64,000 nt of DNA from Solirubrobacter soli DSM 22325 (GTDB lineage: Bacteria; Actinomycetota; Thermoleophilia; Solirubrobacterales; Solirubrobacteraceae): contig NZ_KE384070.1 of the NCBI RefSeq assembly GCF_000423665.1, forward strand, positions 346,669-410,668, given 5' to 3'. The notes below the pieces were generated by a model. The model made no database searches, was not told the DNA's origin, and saw only the letters and a program-made list of their open reading frames with translations. The position numbers and the translations under genes are program-made. Position 1 is the first letter of the stretch; every line of letters starts with the position of its first letter. Shown piece after piece: positions 7,396 through 17,000 of this stretch.

Positions 7396-10300
7396 GTGAA
7401 CGTCCAAGTCGTTCAGGTCGAGGTCTGCGGCGGCTTGGAGGTGAGCGTCGGCGGCAGGCCGATCGATATCCGCAAGACAGCCCGTCAGGGACGCCTCACT
7501 CTCGCCTATCTCGCGCTGCGGGCGGGGCAGCCGGTGACCCGCGCGGACCTGATGGAGCACGTCTGGGAGGACCCCGACCCGCGCAAGGTCTCTTCATCGC
7601 TCACCCAGACGCTCTCGCGCTTGCGGGCGGCGCTCGGTCCCGACGTGCTCGTCAAGCTCCCGAACGGCGGACAATGTCTGAGCGGTGACATTTCGGTCGA
7701 CCTTTTCGAGGCCGAGGCCGAGCTGAGGGCGGCGAGGTCCGATTTCGAGCACGGTGGCGCGTCGGCGGTCGTGAAGGCCGCCGAGATCGTGCTCGAGCGC
7801 CTGCGCGGTGAGGTGCTGCTGGGTGACACGGCGGTCTGGCTCGAGCCGTTCCGGGCGCACGCGATCGATCTGCGCGCCGAGGCGTTCGCGCTCCTCGCGG
7901 CAGCCGCGCTGCGCGGCGGGGACGCCGCCCGCGCCGAGACCGCGGCGCGGAGAGCGCTGGAGCTGTCCGAGACCGACGAGCTCGCCTGGTCCGTCCTCAT
8001 CGAGGCGCAGGCCAAACGCGCCGGCGTCGCCCGCGCCAGCGCGACGTTCCACGAGCTCCGCACGCTGCTCAACGACGGCTACGGACTGACACCCAGCGCG
8101 CGGCTGATCGCCCTCCACGAGCGGCTGCTCGACCAGGGTGCGGCGGAGTCCGGGCCGCCGACGCGGAGCGACCTTCCCACACGCCTGAAGCTGGCGACGC
8201 GCACGACGTTCGTCGGCCGCGACGACCAGTGGGGCGCGCTGACCGGCGCGTTCGAGCGGGTCCGCGCCGGGAGCACCGGCCTGGCGCTCGTCGCGGGAGA
8301 GCCGGGGATCGGCAAGACGCGCCTGCTCGCCCAGCTCGGCGCGTGGGCGCACGAGGCGGGGACGACGGTCTTCTACGGGCGCTGCGAGGAGGACGTCGGC
8401 GCTCCGTACCACCCGTGGATCGACGTGCTGCGCCAGTGCCTGGCCACCGCTCCGCCCGAAGCCGTCGAGCGGCACCGGCGCGCGCACGGTGCGGTGCTCG
8501 GCCGCCTGGCCCCGGACCTCGCCGAGAGCCACAGCATCCCGCAGCCGGTCCTGGACCCCGAAGCGGAGCGCTTCCGGGTCTTCGCGGCGGTCCGCGACCT
8601 GTTCGGGGACCTCGCCGGCGATCGCCCGGTGCTGCTGATGCTCGACGACCTGCACTGGGCGGACAAGCCGACGCTCCTGCTGCTCCGGCACCTGTGCGCG
8701 AGCGGCGGCGAGCTGCGGGTGCTCGTGATCGCCGCCTACCGGTCGACCGACGTCACCGACGAGCTGGCGGCGACCGTCGCGGACCTGCACGAGCTCGGGG
8801 GCGAGCAGATCGCGCTCAGCGGCTTCTCGTACGACGAGGTGATCGCGCTCATGGAGGCCAACGCGGGGCGGCGCGAGCTCGCGCCCGCCGAGCGTGAGCT
8901 CGCCGCCGAGCTGCGCAGCGACACGGACGGCAACCCGTTCTTCGTCGTCCAGATCCTGCGCAACCTGATCGAGACGGGGACGATCACGTCCGACGACGTC
9001 GGGTGGCGGCTCACGGGCGCGATGACCGCGCGCCTTCCGGAGTCCGTGCTCGCGGTGATCGGCCGCCGGGTCCAGCGCCTCGGCCCCGCGGCGACGCGCG
9101 TGCTGCGCACCGCCTCGGTGATCGGCCAGGACTTCGACCTCGGCGTGCTGGCCGAGGTCGCCGGCGTCGAGGAGGAGGTCGCGCTCGACGTGCTCGAGGC
9201 CGCGGAGCGCGCGAGGCTGATCTCCGAGATCGAGAGCGGCCGGTTCGGCTTCGCGCACGCGCTGGTCAAGAAGGCGCTCGAGCAGGAGCTCAGCCGCACG
9301 CGCCGGGCGCGGCTGCACGCGGCGATCGCCACGGCGCTCGAGGGCGCCGACGCCCCCGCGGGCGAGATCGCGAACCACTTGATCGCGGCCGGCGCCCCGG
9401 CCGCGCAGACCGTGCCCGCGATCCTGCGGGCGGGGCGCGCGGCGCTGGACCGGCTCGGCCCCGACGAGGCGGCGCGCTGGTTCGCCACCGGGCTCGAGCT
9501 GCTCGGGGCCGGGGACGCGATCGATCGCTGCGAGCTGATGATCGGCCTCGGCGAGGCGCAGCGCCAGGCCGGCGATCCGGAGTACCGGCGGACGCTGCTC
9601 GACGCGGCCGCCGCCGCCCAGCGGATCGGCGCGGCGGGGGCGCTGGCGCGCGCGGCGCTGGCCAACAGCCGCGGCTTCGAGAGCGCGTCGGGGAACGTCG
9701 ACGCGGATCGCGTCGCGAGCCTGCGGGCGGCCCTCGCGTCCGACGAGGTGGCGGGCGACGAGCGCGCCCGGCTGCTCGCCCAGCTGCAGCTGGAGCTGAC
9801 GTTCGTCGAGACGCTGCCGGAGCGACGCCGGCTCAGCGACGAGGCGGTCGCGCTCGCCGCCGACGAGGCGACCCTCGCCCACGTCCTCTGGGCTCGGCAC
9901 GCCGTGCTGTGGACGCCCGACCTGCTGAGCGAGCACCTGGTCAACGCGCAGCAGCTGGAGAGCGTGGCGCGCCGGCTCGGCGACCTCACCACGACGTTCT
10001 GGGCGGCGTGCGACCGCGTCTTGACCTCGGTGTGGTCGGCCGATCTCGAGGGCGTCGATCGCGGGCTGGCCACGATGGAGGACGTGGCCGACCGGGTCGG
10101 GCAGCCGATCCTGCGCTGGATCCGCCTCTGGTACGGCTCCTGGCGGGCCTACCTCGATGGGAGCCTCGACCAGGCGGTGGCGCTGGCGCACGTCGCGGCC
10201 GAGGTGGGGACCGCGAGCGGGCAGCCCGACGCCCAGGCGTTCCAGATCGACCAGACGCTGCCCGTCCTGTGGGATCGCGGCGAGCTGTCGGGGATGCTGC

Positions 10301-10890
10301 CGCTGCTCGAGCGGGTCGTCGCCGAACAGCCCGGGCTGCCGGTGTTCGGCGCGTGGCTGGCGCTGGCGCTGGCCGAGGAGCAGCGGTTCGACGAGGCCCG
10401 CGCGCTGCTCGCCGGTGCCGCGGTGGCCGACTTCGCCGACGTGCCGTGGAACATCCTCTGGCTCCCGACGACCTGCCTCTACGCCGAGGTGGCGGCCCTG
10501 ACCGGCGCCCGGCGCGAGGCGGAGCTGCTCTGCGCGCTGCTGTCGCCGTATCCCGACCTGGTGGTGTTCAACTCGAGCAGCATCCTCGGCACGGTCTCGC
10601 GCTTCCTCGGCGCCCTGGCCGCGACGCTGGACGACCACGCGGCGGCCGACGCCCACTATGCGCGGGCGCTCGTGCTCGACGAGCGACTGGCATCGCCGAC
10701 GCTCGCCGCGCGCACGCGGACGGGCTGGGCGGCCGCGCTGCGCCGCGACGGCGACGGCGACGGCGACGGCGACCAGTTCGCGCGGTCCGCCGCGCTGCTC
10801 GACCAGGCCATGGCGACCGCCTCCGAGCACGGGATGGGCGGGCTGCGCTGGCGCTTCGACGCACTTCGACAGGAGATGACACAGGAATGA
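7396..10890 (+). CDS. AfsR/SARP-type regulator with BTAD, AAA ATPase and TPR-like regions
   Basis: 1164 residues. It has an OmpR-like winged helix (residues ~5-95; GRLTLAYLALRAGQPVTRADLMEHVW), then a BTAD domain (~100-245), then a STAND-type ATPase with Walker A GEPGIGKTR (~300) and Walker B LLMLDDLHWAD (~415). About 500 residues of Ala-rich helical repeats follow, as in MalT/AfsR signal-sensing regions. It starts with a GTG at 7396. Its stop overlaps the next start (ATGA at 10887), so it is translationally coupled to the FAD enzyme and probably activates its own operon. A (GACGGC)n run near the 3' end encodes GDGDGDGD. Confidence 0.9.
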   Translation: MNVQVVQVEVCGGLEVSVGGRPIDIRKTARQGRLTLAYLALRAGQPVTRADLMEHVWEDPDPRKVSSSLTQTLSRLRAALGPDVLVKLPNGGQCLSGDISVDLFEAEAELRAARSDFEHGGASAVVKAAEIVLERLRGEVLLGDTAVWLEPFRAHAIDLRAEAFALLAAAALRGGDAARAETAARRALELSETDELAWSVLIEAQAKRAGVARASATFHELRTLLNDGYGLTPSARLIALHERLLDQGAAESGPPTRSDLPTRLKLATRTTFVGRDDQWGALTGAFERVRAGSTGLALVAGEPGIGKTRLLAQLGAWAHEAGTTVFYGRCEEDVGAPYHPWIDVLRQCLATAPPEAVERHRRAHGAVLGRLAPDLAESHSIPQPVLDPEAERFRVFAAVRDLFGDLAGDRPVLLMLDDLHWADKPTLLLLRHLCASGGELRVLVIAAYRSTDVTDELAATVADLHELGGEQIALSGFSYDEVIALMEANAGRRELAPAERELAAELRSDTDGNPFFVVQILRNLIETGTITSDDVGWRLTGAMTARLPESVLAVIGRRVQRLGPAATRVLRTASVIGQDFDLGVLAEVAGVEEEVALDVLEAAERARLISEIESGRFGFAHALVKKALEQELSRTRRARLHAAIATALEGADAPAGEIANHLIAAGAPAAQTVPAILRAGRAALDRLGPDEAARWFATGLELLGAGDAIDRCELMIGLGEAQRQAGDPEYRRTLLDAAAAAQRIGAAGALARAALANSRGFESASGNVDADRVASLRAALASDEVAGDERARLLAQLQLELTFVETLPERRRLSDEAVALAADEATLAHVLWARHAVLWTPDLLSEHLVNAQQLESVARRLGDLTTTFWAACDRVLTSVWSADLEGVDRGLATMEDVADRVGQPILRWIRLWYGSWRAYLDGSLDQAVALAHVAAEVGTASGQPDAQAFQIDQTLPVLWDRGELSGMLPLLERVVAEQPGLPVFGAWLALALAEEQRFDEARALLAGAAVADFADVPWNILWLPTTCLYAEVAALTGARREAELLCALLSPYPDLVVFNSSSILGTVSRFLGALAATLDDHAAADAHYARALVLDERLASPTLAARTRTGWAAALRRDGDGDGDGDQFARSAALLDQAMATASEHGMGGLRWRFDALRQEMTQE
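10744..10772 (+). repeat. GACGGC microsatellite inside the BTAD regulator gene
   Basis: Four to five hexamer copies encode alternating Gly-Asp. Length changes would stay in frame, so slippage would alter only a linker. Confidence 0.7.
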
Positions 10891-13067
10891 CCAAGACCAA
10901 GGTCGCGGTCCTGGGTGGCGGAATGGCCGGGCTCGCCGCCGCGTTCGAGCTGTCCGAGCGCGACGACTACTGCGTCACGGTCTACACGCTCGACTGGCTC
11001 CTGGGCGGCAAGGGAGCGAGCACCCGCAACGAGGCCAAGCACGACCGCATCGAGGAGCACGGGCTCCACATCTGGTTCGGGTTCTACGACAACGCGTTCG
11101 CGCTGATGGACCGCGTCTACGCGGTGGCCGGCGGCAGCCGAGAGCAGCACTTCATCCCGTGCGGCGACGTCGTGCTCGCCGAGCCGCGCAAGACCGGTGG
11201 CTGGGCGCTGCACCGGTTCAACCCGCCGGTCCACAGGGGCGCGATGCCCGGCGACGACCCGGAGATCGACTACTGGGACGCGATCGAGCAGACGCTGGCG
11301 TGGGTCGTCGAGCGCTGGGGGAAGGTCAGCCATCAGAACTCGGGCGGCGTGGCGCACTGGCTGCGCGGTGTCGCGCGGTTCTTCGTCGGGATCTTCATCC
11401 CCGGGGCCGACCCGGACCGCGGGCCGGTGGGGAACGCGATCGTCGCGGGCTTCGGCCGGGTCGCGAGCGCGATCTCACGGCTCACCCGCTGGATCAAACC
11501 CGTCAGCGACCCCATCACCCGCCTCGGCGACGGTCATCTGCGACGGCGGGCGGAGGCGCTGCGGACCGGAGGAGGGAGCCGCATGGCCGGGGTCCCGCAC
11601 GTCGCGCGCCGCGTCAGCGCGCGCCGGCGGGCGGGGCAGTCGCCGCTCGGCAACGTGTCGCACAGCGAAGCCGTCGCGACCTTGCTCGGGAGGTTCCTCG
11701 AGTGGGGCCAGCACACGTACTTCGATCCGGAGAAGATCGAGGAGCCCGAGAACGACGACGCGCGCCTGCTCTATTACGTCATCGACACCGTGACCGCGGT
11801 GCTCAACGGCGTCAACGCGGACCATGTCAACGACGATGGCCTCAACGCCATCGATGACATGGACCTGCGCGACTGGCTGCTCAAGCACAAGGCCAGCCAG
11901 AACACCGTCGACAACGCGCCCTTCATCCGCGCGCTCTACGACCTCGCCTTCGGCTACCGCAGGGGCGAGTCCGATCAACCGGACATCGCCGCCGGCAAGG
12001 GCCTGCAGGCGTGCGCGCGGATCTCGTTCATGTACCGCGACCACCTGGCCTACAAGGCCACCAACGGTCTCGGCGACGCGGTGTTCGCCCCGCTCTACCT
12101 CGCGCTCAAGCAGCGCGGCGTGAAGTTCGAGTTCTGTCACGAGGTCAAGGACCTCGAGGTCGGGGGCGGCGCGGTGACGAAGATCACCGGGACCAAGCGC
12201 GTGCCCAAGGCGCCTTACGAGCCGCTGCGCCCCGACAAGACGTGGCCGTCCGCGGCCCGCTGGGGGCTCGGCGAGAACGACGCCGGCCCGGCGACCGAGC
12301 CCGAGCCCGCGGAGGAGGACTTCGCGCTCGTCTCCGGCAAGGACTTCGACAAGGTCGTGCTCGCGATCTCAGGCGGGTGTCTCGAGACCGTATGCCGGAA
12401 CGTCTCGGACGCGGTTTCCGACTTCAAGACGATGGTCGAGAACACGCACGCGATCGCCACGCAGGCGCTCCAGGTCTGGCTCACCGGCCCGCTGCAGGGC
12501 GAGCACTGGCAACACGACGGCAACGCCGCGCTGTCGGGGTACAAGCAACCGCTCGCCTCCTACTCGGGCATGAAGCACGTGCTCCCCAAGGAGGGCTGGA
12601 CCGCCGCGGACGGCGTCCAGGACCTCGCCTACTTCTGCGGGGTGCTGCCGACGAACGGCGGGCCGCCGTTGACCGTGCAAGAGCGGGTCGAGGGCGCATT
12701 GACCTTCGTCGCGCCACAGGTCCACGGCCGCGGCACCGGGATCTTCTCGGACTGGGACCTGCTGTTCGGCACGACGGTCGGTCCCCTCCGCGCGGACGAG
12801 CAGTACTACCGCCAGAACACCAAGCCGGCCGAGCTGTACGTGACGACGCACAAAGACACGCCGCGGCACCGTCTGTGGCCGCATCAGTCCGGCCTGTCGA
12901 ACCTCGTGCTGGCGGGCGACTGGACGCGCAACGGCATCGACGGCGGCTGCATGGAGGCCGCGGTGGCCTCGGGCTTCCTTGCCGCCGACGCGCTGACGGG
13001 CAGCAATCGCACGGTGCCGGGGACGGAGGGCTGGCTGGGCAGCGAGGGAAAGGGACGCAGGACATGA
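10887..13067 (+). CDS. FAD-dependent oxidoreductase, amine oxidase/phytoene desaturase-like
   Basis: 726 residues, larger than most amine oxidase-fold enzymes. It starts with the dinucleotide-binding fold VAVLGGGMAGLAAAFELSE (residues 6-24), then a WLLGGKGAS flavin-binding stretch and EEHGLHIWFGFYDNAF. It ends with the FAD-contacting motif LVLAGDWTRNGIDGGCMEAA, as in carotenoid desaturases and hydroxysqualene dehydroxylases. A large insertion (roughly residues 150-300) contains a hydrophobic RFFVGIFIPG stretch and a basic segment. No signal peptide is seen. It overlaps the regulator before it and the decarboxylase-like gene after it, both by ATGA. The substrate is unknown; the fold suggests a hydrophobic, terpenoid-like or amine substrate. 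Confidence 0.87.
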   Translation: MTKTKVAVLGGGMAGLAAAFELSERDDYCVTVYTLDWLLGGKGASTRNEAKHDRIEEHGLHIWFGFYDNAFALMDRVYAVAGGSREQHFIPCGDVVLAEPRKTGGWALHRFNPPVHRGAMPGDDPEIDYWDAIEQTLAWVVERWGKVSHQNSGGVAHWLRGVARFFVGIFIPGADPDRGPVGNAIVAGFGRVASAISRLTRWIKPVSDPITRLGDGHLRRRAEALRTGGGSRMAGVPHVARRVSARRRAGQSPLGNVSHSEAVATLLGRFLEWGQHTYFDPEKIEEPENDDARLLYYVIDTVTAVLNGVNADHVNDDGLNAIDDMDLRDWLLKHKASQNTVDNAPFIRALYDLAFGYRRGESDQPDIAAGKGLQACARISFMYRDHLAYKATNGLGDAVFAPLYLALKQRGVKFEFCHEVKDLEVGGGAVTKITGTKRVPKAPYEPLRPDKTWPSAARWGLGENDAGPATEPEPAEEDFALVSGKDFDKVVLAISGGCLETVCRNVSDAVSDFKTMVENTHAIATQALQVWLTGPLQGEHWQHDGNAALSGYKQPLASYSGMKHVLPKEGWTAADGVQDLAYFCGVLPTNGGPPLTVQERVEGALTFVAPQVHGRGTGIFSDWDLLFGTTVGPLRADEQYYRQNTKPAELYVTTHKDTPRHRLWPHQSGLSNLVLAGDWTRNGIDGGCMEAAVASGFLAADALTGSNRTVPGTEGWLGSEGKGRRT

Positions 13068-14008
13068 GCTATGTCGAGTACGGCGGGCTGATCACGATCC
13101 CGTCGCCGTATCGCTCCGAGGACGCCGTGCTGCACGGCTTCTGGGCGGAGGCCGATCGCGCGAAGCTCGCGGCGCTGTGCACCAAGGTCTTCGCCGGCCC
13201 GACCGGCGGCGCGGTGGACTACCAGCCGCTCGGGAAGTTCGTGATGATCACGTGGGGCGCGATCGCCAAGGTCAGCTCGCTGGACCCCGCGTACGCCGAT
13301 CGCGGCTTCGTGTGGGAGAACCAGGTCGCCGTGTGGGTGCCGGTCGTTCGGCTGCGGCGCGACGGCGACGATCTCGAGGCGGTCAACCTCTCCTGGTTCG
13401 TGCCGTACATCTGGCTCGACAACCCGATGTCACTGACGAGCGGGCGCGAGGTCCTCGGGTTCGCCAAGACCTGGGGGACGCCGACGTTCCCGGACGACGA
13501 CGCGGGCGACGGCGAGAGCCGCTGCACGTTGAAGGTCTTCGGGCTCGGCTCCAAGGGCGACCGCGCGGATTGGCACCCGCTGCTCGAGGTCGACCCGATC
13601 GACCGCGGGTTCGACGTCGGCGACGCGCTGGATTCCCTCCTCGACGTCGCCCGGCATGCGAGGGACGCCCTCGGCGACATCGACGGCAGCCCGTTCCGGC
13701 CCACGTTCGCGCTCGTGCGCGACGTCGTCGGCGATCTGTTCAACCACCGGCTGAACTCCGTGTTCCTCAAGCAGTTCCCGGACGTCCAGGGGTCCACCGC
13801 GGCGGTGTCACAGCAGGTCGTCGAGACCGCGTACGTGGTGCGGAAGTTCAGCGCCCGTCCGCTGCTCGGGCAGTATCACCTCACGGTGCACCCGGTGTAC
13901 AGCCAGCCCGTGTTCGACGACCTCGGGCTGGCTGACCAGGATCTCGACCTCGCCTACCGGCTCGAGATGGACTTCGACGTACAGGACAGCAAGGTGCTGT
14001 GGCCGTGA
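13064..14008 (+). CDS. Acetoacetate decarboxylase-like protein
   Basis: 314 residues. Matches to the ADC fold include the opening strand with PSPYR, VMITWGAIAKV, and the central VNLSWFVPYIWLDNPMSLTSGREVLGFAKTWG. The GREVLGFAK piece corresponds to the G-E-P-K region that carries the Schiff-base lysine in acetoacetate decarboxylase. The C-terminal part (FNHRLNSVFLKQFPD, CATAYV-like strands) closes the barrel. Many ADC relatives are aldolase-dehydratases or cyclases rather than decarboxylases. ATG at 13064 overlaps the FAD enzyme stop. The FAD enzyme and this protein probably act on the same intermediate. The gene ends 4 bases before the convergent rhamnosidase stop. Confidence 0.82.
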   Translation: MSYVEYGGLITIPSPYRSEDAVLHGFWAEADRAKLAALCTKVFAGPTGGAVDYQPLGKFVMITWGAIAKVSSLDPAYADRGFVWENQVAVWVPVVRLRRDGDDLEAVNLSWFVPYIWLDNPMSLTSGREVLGFAKTWGTPTFPDDDAGDGESRCTLKVFGLGSKGDRADWHPLLEVDPIDRGFDVGDALDSLLDVARHARDALGDIDGSPFRPTFALVRDVVGDLFNHRLNSVFLKQFPDVQGSTAAVSQQVVETAYVVRKFSARPLLGQYHLTVHPVYSQPVFDDLGLADQDLDLAYRLEMDFDVQDSKVLWP

Positions 14009-14012
14009 CCGC

Positions 14013-17000
14013 TCACGGCGTCGTGGTGGACAGGGTGAATGTGAGCGTCCGGCCGTAGGCGCCGGTGCGCAGCGCGTCGGTGGCGCCGATGTGCTGCTTG
14101 AAGCCGATCGTGACCGCGTCGTGCGAGACCGGCGCGGTCCAGGCGGCCTTGCTGAAGCTCACCTCGAGCGGCGAGGCAAGCGAGAACGCGCCGTTGGTCA
14201 GGTGGCCGGGATCGGACACCGTCAGCGCCGCGTCACCCGCGGTGGAGACCACGTCGGCGGTGGTGGACGCCGTGTAGTCCTTCGCGACGCCCGGCGTGAA
14301 GGCGCCGAACATGGCCGGTGCGCCGAGCGTGAGCGAGAGCGTCGCCGGCACGCTCCCGCCGACCGGCGCCGTCGCGCTCGTGCCCTGGACGAACGTGACG
14401 TCACCCGGCTGGACGTCGAAGACCTGGTAGCCGCCGGAGCGGCCAGTGGGCACCGCGTCGCCCGTGGCCACGAAGCTCTCGCCGTTGGGCGCCGGCACGT
14501 AGACCGTCGCGGTCGAGCCCGCGGGAACGCTCACCTTCATCGAGCTGATCCCGTTGGCGCCCTTGGTCCACTCGCTGGCGATCGTGCCGTGCGGCGACTC
14601 GTAGGTGCCGGCGACGTGACCGAGGGTCCCGACCGCCTGCGGCTTGATGACGATCCGGTCATACGCCGTCGAGCCCGCGGCCTGCTGGATGCCCGCCAGG
14701 CCCGCGTTGAACCACTCGTCGATCTGGAGCAGGATCATGTGGTTCTGCGAGCCGGCGAAGTCCCAGGACTCGGGGATCGTCGTGCGGCCCTGGTTGACGA
14801 AGTTCGCGTAGCTCGGCGCGCTGGGCTCCTGCAGGACGTTCCACAGCACGTCGCCGCGGCCGTTGTTCATCAGCACGTGGTAGATCGGCTGCAGCGAGAC
14901 CTCGCCGCCGGAGATGTGCGGCCCGGACCCGCCCGGGTGGTACGCGTCGATTCGCGACACCAGGTCGTCGAGCACCGACTGCTTGGCGCCGTCCGGGACG
15001 ATGCCCATCTCCAACGGGAGCGCATCCAAAGCCTGCGAACCCGTCGCCCCGCTCTTGTAGGTCTTGCTCGCGGCATCGAAGTAGGCGGCGTTGAACGCGT
15101 TGCCGAGGCTCGTGGCCAGCCCGCGGTAGTCGGCGGCGTCCGCGTCCTTGCCCATGGCGGCGGCCATCTGCGCCATCCGGTCGGCGATCACCCACAGCCC
15201 GTAGGTGCCGGTGGCCTCCTTGGGCGTGGTCGTGTCACCCGCGATCCAGTCGCCGAGGCCGCTCACGAGCAGGCCGCCTGAGCCGATCTGGGCGCGCACG
15301 TACGCCAGGTAGTCCTGCATCGGCTTGTAGTACTCGCGCATCGTGCGCGTGTCGCCGTAGGTCTGCCACAGGAAGTACGGCGTGATGACGAACGCGCCGC
15401 CCCAATTGACATCGTCGCGGTAGCCGCCGCCGAAGATGGGGAACTCCGGGGCGGTGCCGGGGATGAGCCCGCCCGGCTGCTGGGACTCGAGCATGTCGCG
15501 TTGCATGTTGCGCAGGAAGCCGGAGACGTCGAAGTTCGAGTGGATCGCGCCCATCGACTGGATCATGTCCGCGAGCCAGCCGAGCTTCTCGCGGTGCGGG
15601 CAGTCGGTGAAGATCGACTGCATGTTGGAGCGGATCGAGTACTCCGACATGCGATGGACCGTGTCGATCAACTCGTTGTCGGTCGTGACGGTGCCGCCGG
15701 TTGGAACGTCGGCGTTGGTCTGAAGGCCGACGAGGGTGTTCTCGTCCGGGACGAAGTCGGCGGGCAGGCCGCTGAGCTGGACGTACTGGAACCCGTGGTA
15801 CATGAACTGGGCCGAGAACGTCTCGCCGTCCGGGTCGCCGTCGGTCGTGTAGGTGTCGAGGATGCCGGTCGCGGCGCCGGCGGACGTCGTGTTGACCGTG
15901 CCGTTCCCGCTCCAGCCCTCGCCGGGGACGATCTGGATCGTCGTGCCCGCGGGGACCTTGCCGGCGTCGAGGTGCAGGCGGGGCATGCCGGCGAAGTTCT
16001 GGCCGAGGTCGAACGCCCACGAGCCGGGGCCGACGTGCTTGATCGTCTTGGCCTTGAAGGTCTTCTGGACCCGGGTCGGCGGCGCCTCGCGCCACACCAG
16101 CTTGGTCTCCAGCGAAGGCGCGGAGGTGATCGATGCGCTCTCCCAGCCCGACAGGTCCGCACCCGGCTCATCCCACCCGGGCTGCACCGCGCGCGCGTCG
16201 AAGTCCGTGCCCGAGTACCAGTTGTCGGTGATCGTCGGGCCGTCCTTGGCACGGAAGCCGCGGTTGGTCACGATCGCGTCGGTCGTGCCGTCGGCGTAGG
16301 TGAGCTCGAGGCGGGCGAACAGGCGCGGCGTGACCGCCATCTCGGGCTTGGTCGGCGGGCCGGAACCCTGCACGGTGACGCCCGACGCGTGGGTGCCGCT
16401 CAGCGGCGGGTCGAACGTCACCGTGTTCGTGCCGACCGCGGTGACGCGGCGCGACTCGAGCTTCTCGCCGCCGTCGCCGGTGTCGACGTTGATGGTGTCG
16501 CCGACGGAGTAGCCGGTGACCGCGTCGAGCTGGACCGTGGTCGCGCCGGCGTCGACCGCGCCGATCAATGTCCCGCTCGGCGGGACGATGCTCGTGAACT
16601 TCACGTAGGCCGACGTCCGCCCGGCGGCCGCGTTGGCCTGTGGCACGACGTTCGTCTGCCCGTTGCCGAGCGCGACGCCGAGCGTGTTGTCGCCGCCGCG
16701 CACGAGGCTCGTGACGTCATAGGCGCCGTACTGGACGGACTTGAGCGGGTTGGTGACACCGGGATTGAGCACCGTGTCGGTGACCGGCTTGCCGTTGACC
16801 GTCGCCTCGTACGCGCCGAGGCCGGCGACGTAGAGGCGCGCCTTCGCCACCGGCATGGCGGCCGTGAACGCGCGGGCGAAGAGCGGCAGCGGGTTCGTGA
16901 GGTCCGGGCCAGGCGGCGTCGGCTGGCCGGTGACGGTCTTGATGACGGTTGTCGGCGTCGAGGACGTCGAGGAGATGCGGATCGTGTAGTCGACCGGGAA

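Noticed and set aside
7594..10830. A 1078-residue minus-strand frame opposite the BTAD regulator
   Set aside because: Arg/Ala/Gly-rich antisense shadow with no motif; the plus strand encodes the recognised regulator.
9003..10886. A 628-codon in-frame N-terminal extension of the FAD enzyme
   Set aside because: The stretch is antisense-like in composition and overlaps the BTAD gene in another frame; the Rossmann fold begins right after the ATG at 10887.
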